Shown here one piece after another: positions 20,401 through 32,297 of a DNA stretch of 64,000 bases; positions within the stretch are counted from its first letter, which is position 1, and the number at the start of each line of letters is the position of its first letter. The notes under the pieces are model-generated. The model made no database searches, was not told the DNA's origin, and was given only the letters and a program-made list of their open reading frames with translations. A program made the position numbers and the translations under genes. This DNA comes from Ottelia alismoides (taxonomy: Eukaryota; Streptophyta; Magnoliopsida; Alismatales; Hydrocharitaceae), in contig JAZKJV010010532.1 in assembly GCA_037367405.1 (NCBI GenBank), forward strand, positions 1 to 64,000, in the 5' to 3' direction.

Positions 20401-23400
20401 GTTGAATATGGTTTTGGATATGATCCATAGACCTAGGACGACTTGGACTTGAAAGAGTTGCGAAGATTTTACTGCATTTCAATTTTCGTACCTCTGTATA
20501 ATTGATTTTTTTGGCACTGTTTAAATTGTTTAAACTCAAAATTTTCAATTGGATTTTATTACCTATTAATTAAGGAAACCATAGGATTTGCGTTTGTAAA
20601 TTTGGACTTCATTTGCTCAAGATATGGCTTTTTGAATATGCATATATTCACTGTTGCGGGAATTGCGGATTTAAACATGATTAATGAGATAATTACGGTT
20701 TTATTCCACCTCGAAATACGTGAATTATCACATGGTTTCTTTAATAAATCAAATAGGAAATCTTTGGAAACTGAGTTTGCAATTTTTGGATTAAATTGAT
20801 CAAGTTAAGTTAATTTTAGTGATTGTGGGTCACTGCTGGAAATTAACATTTTTTGATCTTTAACCTTGTGAAAGTCATTCAAGTATCATGATGAATATTA
20901 ATTGTTAATTTTCTGGAATAATTAGTGATAAATATTTTTGAAATATTTAAAGATATAATTATTTCATTGAATGACATTTGCCTAAACTACAATGATCAGA
21001 TAATAGATCTTGATCATTCGTTCATAAACAAACATTGATTTCATGAAAAACCATAGTTTATTCTATAATAGTTGTAGGACAACATTTACATGAAAAACCC
21101 TCTTGCTTGAATAGGATTGGGGATTTGTTTAGCAAATCTCCTTATAATATAATCAAAATTGTTTTGATGTATATTATATTGTATAATTTCGGTTGAAAAA
21201 CCGATGAGCATCTCAAAGTACATGATGATCTATCTGATATTATCCTTTCCCGAGGCGGATGTGGTGCCTAGTCGGAGAGCATTGGGGTCTCCGGTTGCAA
21301 CGTATGTGGTCCATCACACTCTCGTCGGTACTGGCCATGACAACAGGTAGGGACTGTATAATGCCGGAGAAAGTCAATGTGTATTTTTCTAATTATTAAA
21401 ATTCGAATAATACATACTTTGAGAATATACCTACTATTCAAGTAAAAGAAATGTTTGTTGATTGATGATTGGATTAATGATTAATTTAATGTGATTAAAT
21501 TAATTATATCCAATTAACACTCTATTATGAATAGATGTGTATTTCCCTTAGAAGAATTAATTATGTGAATATGATTCACGATAATTAATTAAAATTTGAA
21601 TATGAGATGGAGGATCACATAAGTGACATCCATGGTCACCCGTTAAGTCAAAGGATTCCGTCGCTAGTTGTTGTATATAGGAGATGCCTGTCCGAAGTGA
21701 CAGATCCTATATATGATTTAATTGGATCGAATTCTTTGCTTCTCGAAAGAGTAAGGCCGTATATGTAGTGACCCCAATATCGGGTCCTCATATTATTGGG
21801 GTGATATTGGATTGCGTATAGCGAGTATTAAGCCTATTGACGGTTGGTTCAATTAACAACGGGTCAACATCATCTTAGGGGTGGTGGGCCCGGGTATTAA
21901 AGATCGAATTGGGAGATGCAAGTTGGACTTGCAAGGCAGAATGTGTTCTCGCTTCTTTTTATCCGAGTTGTAGGTTCTCATATTATTGGGATGCAACAAA
22001 GATAAGGAAAAGAGATCCCATATCTTGCTAGAGATATAATGGTAAGAATATCTCTTACTTTGAAAGTGATTAAGGGAATGAACTTTCATTGTTGACAAGG
22101 CAAGAAAACTTTTATATAAAAATCATAAATCAAAGTAAAACACATATATATATTATACACTTATGAAAATTTCTCATTTCAGATAATCCTTCATTAAACC
22201 CACTCAATATTATATTCAATAATAACCAGTAAAATATCATGAATTGGACACATGATCCAGATATTGTACTTGCAATTGGACACATAATGTATGTGGTTGC
22301 ATTGTGCAAGATTCCTCAACATAATGAGATATAACAATTAAATAAGACAATAAGACATCACCTTAGGGTTCGTATGTCTCTATAGTCTTGATCTTTCATT
22401 GAGTATACTTTGGAAGTGACATGTAGATGGTGATCGTAATTGTCGAATAATCCTTATAAAATCAAAGAAGATATTTTGGCATACATATGTGCTCTAGACA
22501 TCTAATCATGAATGGCATGGTTCTCTGCATTATGAAGAATGGTGCCTCGAAAGAGATGATGTATTCAAAATGTTTGAATACCTACCTGAACCTAAGTCTA
22601 TAAGAGTTAAGATGTGTGTAGATATGATGAATGTCATCATTCTACTATCTATACTCAAGTCATTCATGATGCTTCATGATATTCATATTGTATGAATTTA
22701 ATGAAGCATGTATAAATGTTGAAGTTCTCTTATATTGAAATCTTTTGAGTTCAACATAAGAGATTCTTTATCTTGAACAATGGTTGTTTATAGATGAAGA
22801 GAGCACAGTGGAAGCATGGGTTGGACCCATATGAGAAGTAAAGTCAAAGAGTTGATTGTACTTTTGTGACTTCCATATGACATCCAAAGAGTTGGATGAA
22901 TGCCAATACTGCAATAAGTTGATGTGTTGATAGTATGACTATCAAATTTGTCTAAAATCACTAGTGAAGGACTCGGATAGAGCATCAGAATAATCTACAT
23001 ATAATCATTGACTTTGACTTACTTATTTCATAAGATGAAGTCTGACAATTGTATCCCAATCTTCTAATGACATTTGCAATTGGTTGCATATATCTATATC
23101 TATATATATATATATATTAGAAGATTAGAAATTTGATCTTAAGGTTTAATAGTCATCTACATGGATATTGATGTAATTGTTGCAACAATCTCTGTTGGAT
23201 AGATGGACTTCAGATTCTCAGTGGGAGAGCCCTTAGTCTTACAGAATGTCTCTATGACCTAGATATTAGAATACCCTCATTGTTTATTTCTAAATGTTGG
23301 AAATAAACATGAATTCTGAGATAGAACTACCATAAAGACTTATGATGGAAATATTTCAGATAGTAATCTAACATCTAGTGGACTCAACAAAATTAGAAAT

Positions 23401-23430
23401 TAATGAAGGGTTTATTAAGATTTCTAATAA
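20401..23430 (+). mobile_element. A untranslated leader and decayed gag position
   Basis: The first 1.9 kb is conserved in B and D but has no open frame of note, so it was probably untranslated. The part from about 22270 to 23430 is where gag should lie; frames are broken every few codons and I cannot identify a capsid or zinc-knuckle motif. A (TA)n-rich stretch lies at about 23095-23118. Confidence 0.7.
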
Positions 23431-25795
23431 TCAAACCTTGTAATATCTATAGGAGGATAAAGATCATTTGACAATGATCTGGCATCAAGTCTTGGACATA
23501 TGTCTATTGATTTGATCAGTAGACTAGTAAGAGATGAAACTTTAGAATGTCTAAAAATTTCAAATCTTACATACTTGTGAATATTGTATTCAAAGTAAAA
23601 TGTCCAATACACCCTTCTCTTAAGAAAGGTGTGAGATGTCAAGGTATTCAGGTTCTCATACATATTGATGTATGTGGATCATGTATATCATCGTGAACAT
23701 TATGGATATATGATATCTATTGATTATTATGTATGATATGAGATTTCTTCTCTTCACCTGAGAAACCTTTGAAGTGTTCAAAGATTTCACAATTTTGGTT
23801 TAGAACCAAAGCTTGAAGGAAGATTAAATGAATTTGGTCTAACCAAGGTAGCAAGTACTTGTTAGATGAATTCAAAGAATACCTTATGAAGATATGACTA
23901 TCATTTCTATCTCAATCCTCCTAACACACCTAAACTCAATGGAGTTGTAGGGAGATACAATTGGATCATGTGTGACATGATTTGGTCAATGATGAATTTT
24001 AGCATAATTACCCCTTAGTTTCCAGGTATATATGTAGTAGAGACTACACTATATATCCTTAATAAGGTTCCATGCATGTAAGCTGGAATCTAGCACTTGA
24101 GAGTGCTACTTCATTAGGAATATAACATATGGTATTGGATACCTACTTTATGACCTTGAGATTCTTAAAAGATCTCATTTCTGAGAATGTAATTCTTAGT
24201 AGATTGAGACTCTCTTCAGAATCAAGATGAAAATGAAGTGAAGGAACTCATTTAATCTTGAGAAGATAATGAGGCTCCTGAAATTGGGAACTAAAAGGAC
24301 AACTAAAGATGAAACACTAATACCTCTTCAAATGAGTTTGAGGATGTATTCCATGTCTCGATTAAGTTTGACAATGATTGGACATCATGTGATGAAGCTC
24401 CTAAGGATCATGACATGGGAAGATGGATATTAGCAATAAAGTCTAAAGTAGACTTCATATACAAGTGTTGTATATGGACCCTCGAGGATCCACCTATATG
24501 GGTAAGACACATAAAGGTGTAAATGGATCTTTAAGAGAAGAGGGAACCTGATGAGAAGGTAGAGACCTTCAAAGCTCGGTTCGTAGCCATAAGCTACACA
24601 TAGGAAGAGAAGACATTGCTTGCAATGAGACTTGCTCTTCGGTAACCATGCTTAAAATCATCAGAATATTGCTAACCTTAGCTACACAACCTGACTATTG
24701 CATCTTCAAGATGTAAATCAAGATTGCATTCCTCTAAAGAATACCTCTCTGAGCATATTCACATGAAGTAGCCCCAGGGCTTCATGATTGGGGAAAGTAA
24801 GGTGTGAAAGCTAAAGAAACTCCATTTGTGGACTCAAATAAGCTTCTTGTTGTTGGAACATAAGATTTTATGAAATTGTAAATGTTATGATTTCAGATAG
24901 AATCTTGATGTACCATGTGAAGCTTAATAGGAGTGCCATTGTGTTCATCATGCTAAATGTAGATGATATACTTATCATTTGAAATGATATAAGGATGATA
25001 ATAAGTGTTTTATAGACTGTCTATTCCATACCTTGAGATATGATCTCAAGAATACCTCTTAGATCTTAGTTCTGAAGTTGTTCAGAAGCAAAGAAAAGAG
25101 GGTATTGGGACTGTCAAGTTTGTAGTACACCTTGGACATATTCCATTCTTGGAAATTCCAAGAAAGGCTTCCTTCCCTTAAGATTTGGTACTAACCTATC
25201 TAAAGGGATAGCACCTCAAAGAGTTGAGGAAGTAAATGCTAGAACTGCTTGCACTTGTGCATCAGTTACGAGAAGCTAAGTGTATGCTAGATGTATATAG
25301 AAGCCAGATATCTGCCATGCAGTGGGAGTAGTAAACTGTTACTAATCCTACTATGGAGAAAGAACACTTGATTGCAGTAATAACGATATCTTCAAAGATG
25401 ACAAGGCTTTAGAGAGGGTGATCTCTAAGTCTTATCTTCAAGAGCTTAAGACTTTATAGATAGAGATCTAAAAGGTCTTAACTGTGGATACCTTGAGAGA
25501 TAGTGATCTCCCGGAATAAGGGTATTATGATAAGGATTATGGAAATACTGGTTATAATAATTATTGAGCAATAGTGTCAAGGACACTATAACTGCTTTGA
25601 CTAGATTGAGTATTGGTTGCATCAGATGCAACATTCGCATTGGATGCGAGCACTATTACCTAGGGATATGCAAGTGCCTTAAAAGGACTTGGCATAGTCT
25701 TTTGGGAACATAATGACTGATCAGCTTACCTAGCTATTTCTAAATAGCCTATATTATCACATGAGTGTGGGTTTAAATGATTAGCCCATTAATGG
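23431..25795 (+). pseudogene. A copia pol remnant (integrase, RT, RNase H)
   Basis: Remnant of the polyprotein that would copy and integrate the element. Recognisable in broken frames: the gag-pre-integrase region (about 23455-23640), an integrase core with HIDVCG and NGVVGRYNW-like motifs (about 23660-24080), a linker (to about 24530), RT with SVTMLKIIRILL (about 24635) and NVDDIL at the catalytic site (24956-24973; YVDD expected, so the Tyr is lost), then KPDICHAVGVVNCY leading into RNase H (about 25300). Stops and deletions occur throughout. The order and motifs place it in copia; a Tork/Angela-like lineage is my guess. Confidence 0.85.
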
Positions 25796-25801
25796 CTCTT
25801 T

Positions 25802-25815
25802 GGGCTAGTGGGAGA
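25802..25815 (+). promoter_or_regulatory. Polypurine tract of A
   Basis: GGGCTAGTGGGAGA directly before the 3' LTR start TGTTGG. It is conserved in D on the minus strand (47185-47198) and, weakened, in B (29531-29543). Confidence 0.85.
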
Positions 25816-25816
25816 T

Positions 25817-28304
25817 TGTTGGACATGTGAGCCCACAGCGAGCCATTATGCAATAAATGTTATTGCACATATCATTCTCTGATCTGAAACAAAGAATAAA
25901 TAATTTGCATAATAGATCCCTCTGTACAATTAGGGTTATGTACCATGTCTATCTTAATGATCATACAATTGTTGATTCAATTATTGAATCATAGAGGCTG
26001 GTGCTTGGATGAATATCTAAGGAGTTACATTGAGGACTCATCAAGCACCATCAAATGATTGTTAAGATGTGATATCCAGCCTGAGTAGGAGATGGCAATC
26101 CTTTCTCACATAGGCTAATATCTGACTGACCTCTTGATGCAGGTCCTCTGCATAGGAATAGAGATTCGGAGGTGTTAGATTAGTTAGGTCAAAGAGTTGA
26201 CTTAACGATATCGAGATATCCTAAGTCCTATGTTGAATACTGTCACAGCATAGGCACGCATCCTCTGACCGAAGACATATGTTTTGCTATATGTCTGAGT
26301 ATGTACATTTGACAGACCAATAGGTTGATGTCCTAACCAAGGTCTATACACCGGCGCGTTGGTGTGCATATAAGGGCATATAAGTAATACGATCTCTCAA
26401 AGGGATCATACAGGTTCACTACTGAACCGGAAGACATGAGCTCACTCATGAGATATTGGGAAGAATCAAATTCCGTGCACGGTCGTCTTGTTTTGGAAGC
26501 TTTACTGAATTTGTAGGTTTGATATATACTTTTGGAAATTATTTGATCAAGACCTAGGAATGATATATGCTTTTGGAAAGTATATGATCGATACCAAATC
26601 CCAATGATCAAATGAGAAACTTAGTAATCAAACCCTGAAGAAGACAGTCTAAAATTGATTTTGATCTTCGTGTTGACAATGGGTCTTCCAGTATGCAGGA
26701 TGTACAGGTATTGGGAATACCTGAGGGTGATGTGATCATAAACGATTGTATATCCATGACGCTTCCATTCCGTGGGAGTGATGAAACAAGTATGGATTTT
26801 AGTGACGCCTTCCAGTAGAGAAGCAATTTGATCTTAGTCCAAGTGTTGGACATTGGTCTGAATGAGATTCAGATTCAATGAAGATTAGATTTGCGGTCTT
26901 GATTTAATCAAGCATCTGTGGGAGGTTCGTTCCATCTGGATTTGAGATAAGATCTCAATATCCAAGTCACTATACATGGAATAATACAATCGCCGTGTCC
27001 TTATCTCCATGTATCTGCGGAGAAAACACATTATTCTTTAAAGGGTTCAAGAATAATTCATTTGATGATATGCATATCCAAGCAAGAAGGACTTGATGAT
27101 TAAATGAGATTTAACTATCAAGCATAATATGAAAATGACTCATATTGTGAGAATTATTATCCAAGATAATTAAATGGGATTTAATTGTCATGGATTAGAG
27201 AATATGGATAATACTATCCATGATATATGTGTATTATAAATATGATTTTTGATACATATATTGAAGAGAGAGAATTTATGTAAATAGCATTTGTTAATTA
27301 ATAGTGTGGATTGGATTCACATTAATTAATTAATTGGAAATGTAATTTACAAATTAGTTTGGGTTGTGAATTTGATTCACATCATTTTCAATGGCATAAT
27401 TGAAATATTCACAAATTAATTTGGAATTAATTTGATGGATATTTTTGTGATTATTGGGAGATAATGTAATATAATAAAAAGGAGAAATAGAGCCCCTTGT
27501 TTTTAGGAGGCAATATTATCTCCATTATATTATGATGATTAATCTCTCAACTAGCTTATTTATGTTAAATTAAAAATGTGTTGATAATGTTGCAACATAT
27601 CTTTAATTTAATCATAAATAAATGTTGATGGTTTTAACCAACAATAATTATATCCATTGATTTTACATGGATCAAGCCTGGCCGTTGGATCCATGTGTCC
27701 CATCGATTGAGATCCATTGGATCCTAAACTAATATAAAAGGCGGGCTAGGGTAGCCTTCCAAAGTACATCATTAAGAGTTGTACAAGGTTACAACTCTCT
27801 CTCTGTCATATTCTCACCCTCTCTCTTTCTCTCCTCTAAAAGATGGTCGTCCATCTTGTGTAGAGAAAGGAGAGACCATCTCGGCTTCCCCTTCGACGGC
27901 TCGGGGATCTCCTTCTTCTTTGGGGCTACTTGCTCTAAAGGAAGATGACGGATTTCGTATGAAGAAATCAGGGGGTCCATCCTTGGATCTTCATCGAGGA
28001 TTGCGGGAGGAACGCGACTCATCATCGCGCCCGCAAGTGCGTTCTTCGTGGATCGGACTTAAGACAGGAGGATCTCTTGTTTGGGATCTCACGATCGCAA
28101 CCAACGCTTCAAGAGGTATTCCTTATACTTTGTGGTTTGATGAAACGATCCAAGAAGTGTTATCGTGATCATGTGGTTTCATCTTTAGTTTTAAAAATTT
28201 TAATTTCCGCTGCATCTAGCGACTAGTGCGATTAGTTACTCCAATTGCATACGATGCGATCGACACGCTTCCGTGATGCGCTTAAGGATTCTCGATATCC
28301 TACA
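25817..28304 (+). mobile_element. A, 3' LTR
   Basis: 2488 bp, from TGTTGGACATGTGAGCCC to CCTACA. It has the hairpin ladder, the TATA box at 27733-27739 and a 129-codon frame (27779-28168) over the R/U5 segment. B sequence resumes at 28305. Confidence 0.93.
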
Positions 28305-29545
28305 ATGAGAAGGTAGACAACTGCACACCAAGACAATACTTCTCTTGCAACGAGAGTTGCTCTCCAATGACCGTGCTCAAACCCATCAGAACATTTGTAA
28401 CTGTAGCTACATAACTTGACTTTGCCATCTTCAAGATGAAAGTCGATATTGTATTACTTCATGAATACTTCTCTGAGGATATTCACATGGAGTAGCCCTA
28501 GGGCTTCATGGTTGAGCAAAGAAAAGTGTGCAAGATGAAGAATTCCATCTATGGAATCTAATAAACTTCTTGTAGTTGGAACATCAAATTTGATGAAATT
28601 ATAAATGTTATAGTTTCATATAGAATCTCAATGAACCATGTTAAGCTTAGTGGGAGTGCCATTGTGTTCATTGTGCTAAACGTAGATGATATCCAAATCA
28701 TTTGGAATGATATAAGGATAATAATAAGTGTTTTATACCTCAGCTATTATGTACCTTGAGATGAAAGATCTCACAGATACATCTTAGATCTTAGTTCTGT
28801 ATTTGTTCAGAAGCAAAGAAAAGATGGTCTTAGGACCGTCACATTTGTGGTACAACTGTGACATTTCCATTTTATCGAAAATTACAAGAAACGCTTCTCT
28901 TCATTAAGATATGATACTGACCAATCTAAAGGTATAAAACCTCAAAGAGTTGAGGATGTGAATTCCTAATGTACCTGCCCTAGTGCATCAGATTTGGGAA
29001 GCTCAGTGTATGCTAGATGCGTACAAAAGTAAGATGTTTGCCATGCAGTGGGTGTAGTAAACTGTTACTAATACTACTATGGAGATAAAACACTTGATCG
29101 TAGTAATAACAATATCTTCAAAGAGGACAAGCTATTTGATATAGTGATTATAAGTCTTATCTTTGAGAACTTAAGACTTTATAGATAATGATCTAAAAGG
29201 TCTTAACTATAGATACCTTAGGATATCGAGATCTCCAGAAATATGAGTATTCTAATAAGGAGAATAGAAATTACATATTGGTTATAATGATGATTGAATC
29301 ACAGTGTCAACAACACTATAACTATTTCAAGATTGAGTATTGCTTGCATACGATGCAACATTCACATTTGGTGCGGGCACTTTTATCGGGGGATATGCTA
29401 GGAATGTAAAAGGACTTGGAGTAGTCTCTCCAGAACAGAGTGGTTGATCAACTTACCTAGCAATTTTTATATATAGCCTTTGATCGCCACATAAGTGTGG
29501 ATTTAAAAAATAACTCATTAATTGCTCTTTGGGCTAGTGGGACAT
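28305..29545 (+). pseudogene. B RT/RNase H fragment
   Basis: Aligns with 24555-25816 of A, beginning at 'atgagaaggtag'. It shows the RT stretch VLNVDDIQII at the catalytic position (about 28676-28705), the Asp pair kept but Tyr replaced by Asn, and the region equivalent to KMFAMQWV/VNCY before RNase H (about 29035). It ends with the weakened polypurine tract before the 3' LTR. Frames are broken every 10 to 30 codons, so this is a relic; decay is visibly greater than in A. Confidence 0.82.
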
Positions 29546-32297
29546 TATTGGATATGTGAGCCCATGACAAGCCATTATGCAATAATGTCATTGCAAATAT
29601 GATTCCTAGATCTGAAATGATGAATAACTGATTTGTATAATAGGTCCCTTAGTACAATTAGGGTTATGTACCATGGCCATCTTAATGATCATACAATTGT
29701 TGATTCAATTGTTGAATCATAGAGGCTGGTGCTTGGATGAATATTGAAAGAGTTAGATTGAAGAATTATCAAGCATCATCAAATGATTATTAAGAAAGGA
29801 TCTCTAGCCTGAGTAGGAGATGGTAACTCTTTCTTTAAAGGCTGATATCTGAGTGACCCCTTGATGCATGTCCTCTGTATAGGAATAGAGATTCATAGGT
29901 ATCATATTTGTTAGGTCAAAGAGTTGACTTAATGAGATCTAGATAACCAAAGACCTATGTCATATACTATCATGATATAGGCACACATCCTATGATTGGA
30001 GATAGATGTATTACAATATGTCTGAGTATGTACATTTGGCAAACCAATATCTTGATGACCTAACCAAGGTCTATACACCGGCACGTTGGTGTGCATGCAA
30101 TGGTATATGAGTAATGCGATCTCTCAAAGGAATCATACATGTTCATTGCTGAACCAGAATACATGAGTTCACTCGTGAGATTTTGGGAAGAATCAAATTC
30201 CATTAATGGTGGTCTCACATTGGAAGCTTGACTGAATTTGTATGTTTGATAAATGATTTTGGAAAGTATATGATCTGCAATTGGGTATGATATATGCTTT
30301 TGGAAAGTATATGTTCGATACCAACTCCCAATGATCAAATGAGAAACTTAATGATAAAACCTTGAAGCAGACAGTCCAAATGAGATCTAAAACTTCAGGT
30401 TTATTCTTGGTCTTCCTGTGTACAGGATGTACATATATAAGGAATACCTGAGGGTGATGTTGATCACAAACGATCATATAACATGTCGCTTCCATTCCTA
30501 GAGAGTGATGAAACAGGTCTGGATTTTAGTGACCCTTCTTAGTAGAGAAGTGATATTATCTTAGTCCAAATGTTGGACATTGATATGAATGTGATTCAGA
30601 TGTAATGAGAAGTTTAAGATTTACGATTTTGGTTTAATGAAAAATCTATGAGAGATCTGCAAGATCTGTATATATGTGATCTCAATATGCAAGTCACTAT
30701 ATGTGGAATAATACAATTACCATGTCCTTATCTCTAAGCATCCACAAAGAAAGCATATTATCCTTGAAGAGTTCATGCATAATTTCATTGTTGATAATAT
30801 GCCTCTAAGCATTGAGATATTCATAATTAAATATGATTTAACTATCATGAATAATTTGAATTTGGTTCATATTATAAGTAGAGTTATCTAAGATAATTAA
30901 ATGTGATGTAATCATCAAATAGGTGAATAATGTGAATGTGATTCATGTTATTTGGGCACATGAGAATGGAGATCCAAAATGATTTAATGTATTTAATTAT
31001 CATTGATAAGAATAATGTGGATAACACTATCCATATTAATCATATATATATTATAAATGTGATTTATAATATATTAAAGAGATCCTATTGTAATTTATAT
31101 TTGTTGATTGATTATATATGTGAATTGTATTTGCATTGGATAATTAACTGAAAATATAATTTATATTTTATTTTAGGTTGTGAATTTCATTCATAATTTT
31201 TTTAATGGCATGATTGCAATATTCACAAAGTTAATTTGGAATTATTTTTGTGAATTAATTTACAACTAAATTTGTTTTAAATAAATATGAAAGGATTGGA
31301 GAAGCCACCACCATCCATTCAATGGATGGTTGATGGCCACCCTTGACTTGGTCTCAAGTCTGGTCATCCCCATCTTTTTAGGGAGGAGGGTGGCCTCCCT
31401 CTTAATCCTTTTATGATTATTAATTTAGTTCAAATTAAATTATATTTAATATTAAATATATATATTTAATTCAATTTAAATTATTTTTTTGTGTTTTCGT
31501 AACAAGATCATGGCCATTGGAAGAAACACAAATAAATTTCATCCATTGGATTTGTGTGCACATGGATTGAGACCCATGGTCTCCCAAAATACTATTTAAG
31601 AAGAGGAACCACTAGCTCTTCAATATACAATGAAAAATATGCATGCTCCCTTTCTCTTTCCACATTCCAAGTCTCTCCCACTCTCTCTCTTATGTTTGTC
31701 CATCTCGATGCCCTAGAGAGAGTCAATGTCATTGCATCATCGTCATTATGCTGTCAGATTGTTTCCTTGTGGATTTCCATCCTCTTCGATGCACTCATCA
31801 AGAAGACGTTGGAACTCGTGTGATGAGATCAGGAGATTCGCCGCTTGGATCATCTACATGGATTGCGAGGAGCGCACATCTCAACAACGCGCTCACATGG
31901 GTCTCCTCTGTTGGATCAGATTTGAGACACGAAGTCTCGTCATTTAGATTCTCGATCGCAACCACACTATAAGAGGTAGACCTAATACTTATTTGTGGTT
32001 TAAATAGAATGATACTAGATGTGTTCTTGGATCATGTGGATTCATCATTTGAAATTTTTTTGAATTTCACTGCCCGGAGCAACTAATGCGACTAGTCGTT
32101 CCTGATTGCATTCTATGCGATCCTCATGATTATGTGGTACACTTAGGGCCTGTTTGGTTACAGGGTTGGGTTGGGTTGGGATGGGTGAATAGTAATCTGT
32201 GAGGAGGAAGTACTCTTGTGAATAGTAACCAGGGTTGGGCCAACCCTGCCCAACCCTGCCACCAAACAGGCCCTTAAAGATCTTTCCATATCATTCA
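29546..32297 (+). mobile_element. B, 3' LTR (interrupted by a MITE)
   Basis: Starts TATTGGATATGTGAGCCC (TGTTGGACATG in A) and follows A's LTR to a U5 end near 'catatcattca'. It carries the hairpin ladder (about 30810-31250), the R/U5 segment (31700-31985) and the 128-bp MITE. Without the MITE it would be about 2.6 kb. The exact end is uncertain by a few bases. E LTR sequence follows. Confidence 0.85.
32146..32273. mobile_element. Tourist-like MITE, 128 bp
   Basis: Terminal inverted repeats GGGCCTGTTTGGT at both ends, extending with mismatches through AGGGTTGGG to about 25 bases, and a TTA duplication on each side (32143-32145 and 32274-32276). The 3-bp TWA target and TIR sequence fit PIF/Harbinger Tourist MITEs. 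No coding capacity. It inserted in U5 of B's 3' LTR. Confidence 0.93.

Larger units (their letters stand above)
17898..28304 (+). mobile_element. Copia element A, both LTRs, nested in B
   Basis: A 10.4-kb Ty1/copia element: 5' LTR (17898-20384), initiator-Met primer site, long untranslated leader, degenerate pol, polypurine tract, 3' LTR (25817-28304). It sits in B, an element of the same family. The order integrase before RT defines copia. LTR differences near the 5' ends are about six per hundred bases by eye. No clean 5-bp duplication flanks it (GATCA left, ATGAG right). The 5' LTR start reads TGACATG against TGTTGGACATG in the 3' LTR, and about 20 bases of B are missing there, so the left junction has been eroded. 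Confidence 0.92.
2292..32297 (+). mobile_element. Copia element B, host of a nested insertion cluster
   Basis: B is a plus-strand Ty1/copia element reconstructed from four separated pieces that align in order with element A: leader (2292-2948 and 6285-7089), integrase and linker (16955-17897), RT/RNase H (28305-29545), then the 3' LTR (29546-32297). The 5' LTR and primer site are missing; the left edge meets the reversed LTR G. The breaks are caused by a LINE (2949-6265), C (7090-16954) and A (17898-28304). About 1.4 kb of B, by comparison with A, is lost at the right side of C. Its 3' LTR lies inside the 3' LTR of E. All frames are broken. Confidence 0.85.
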
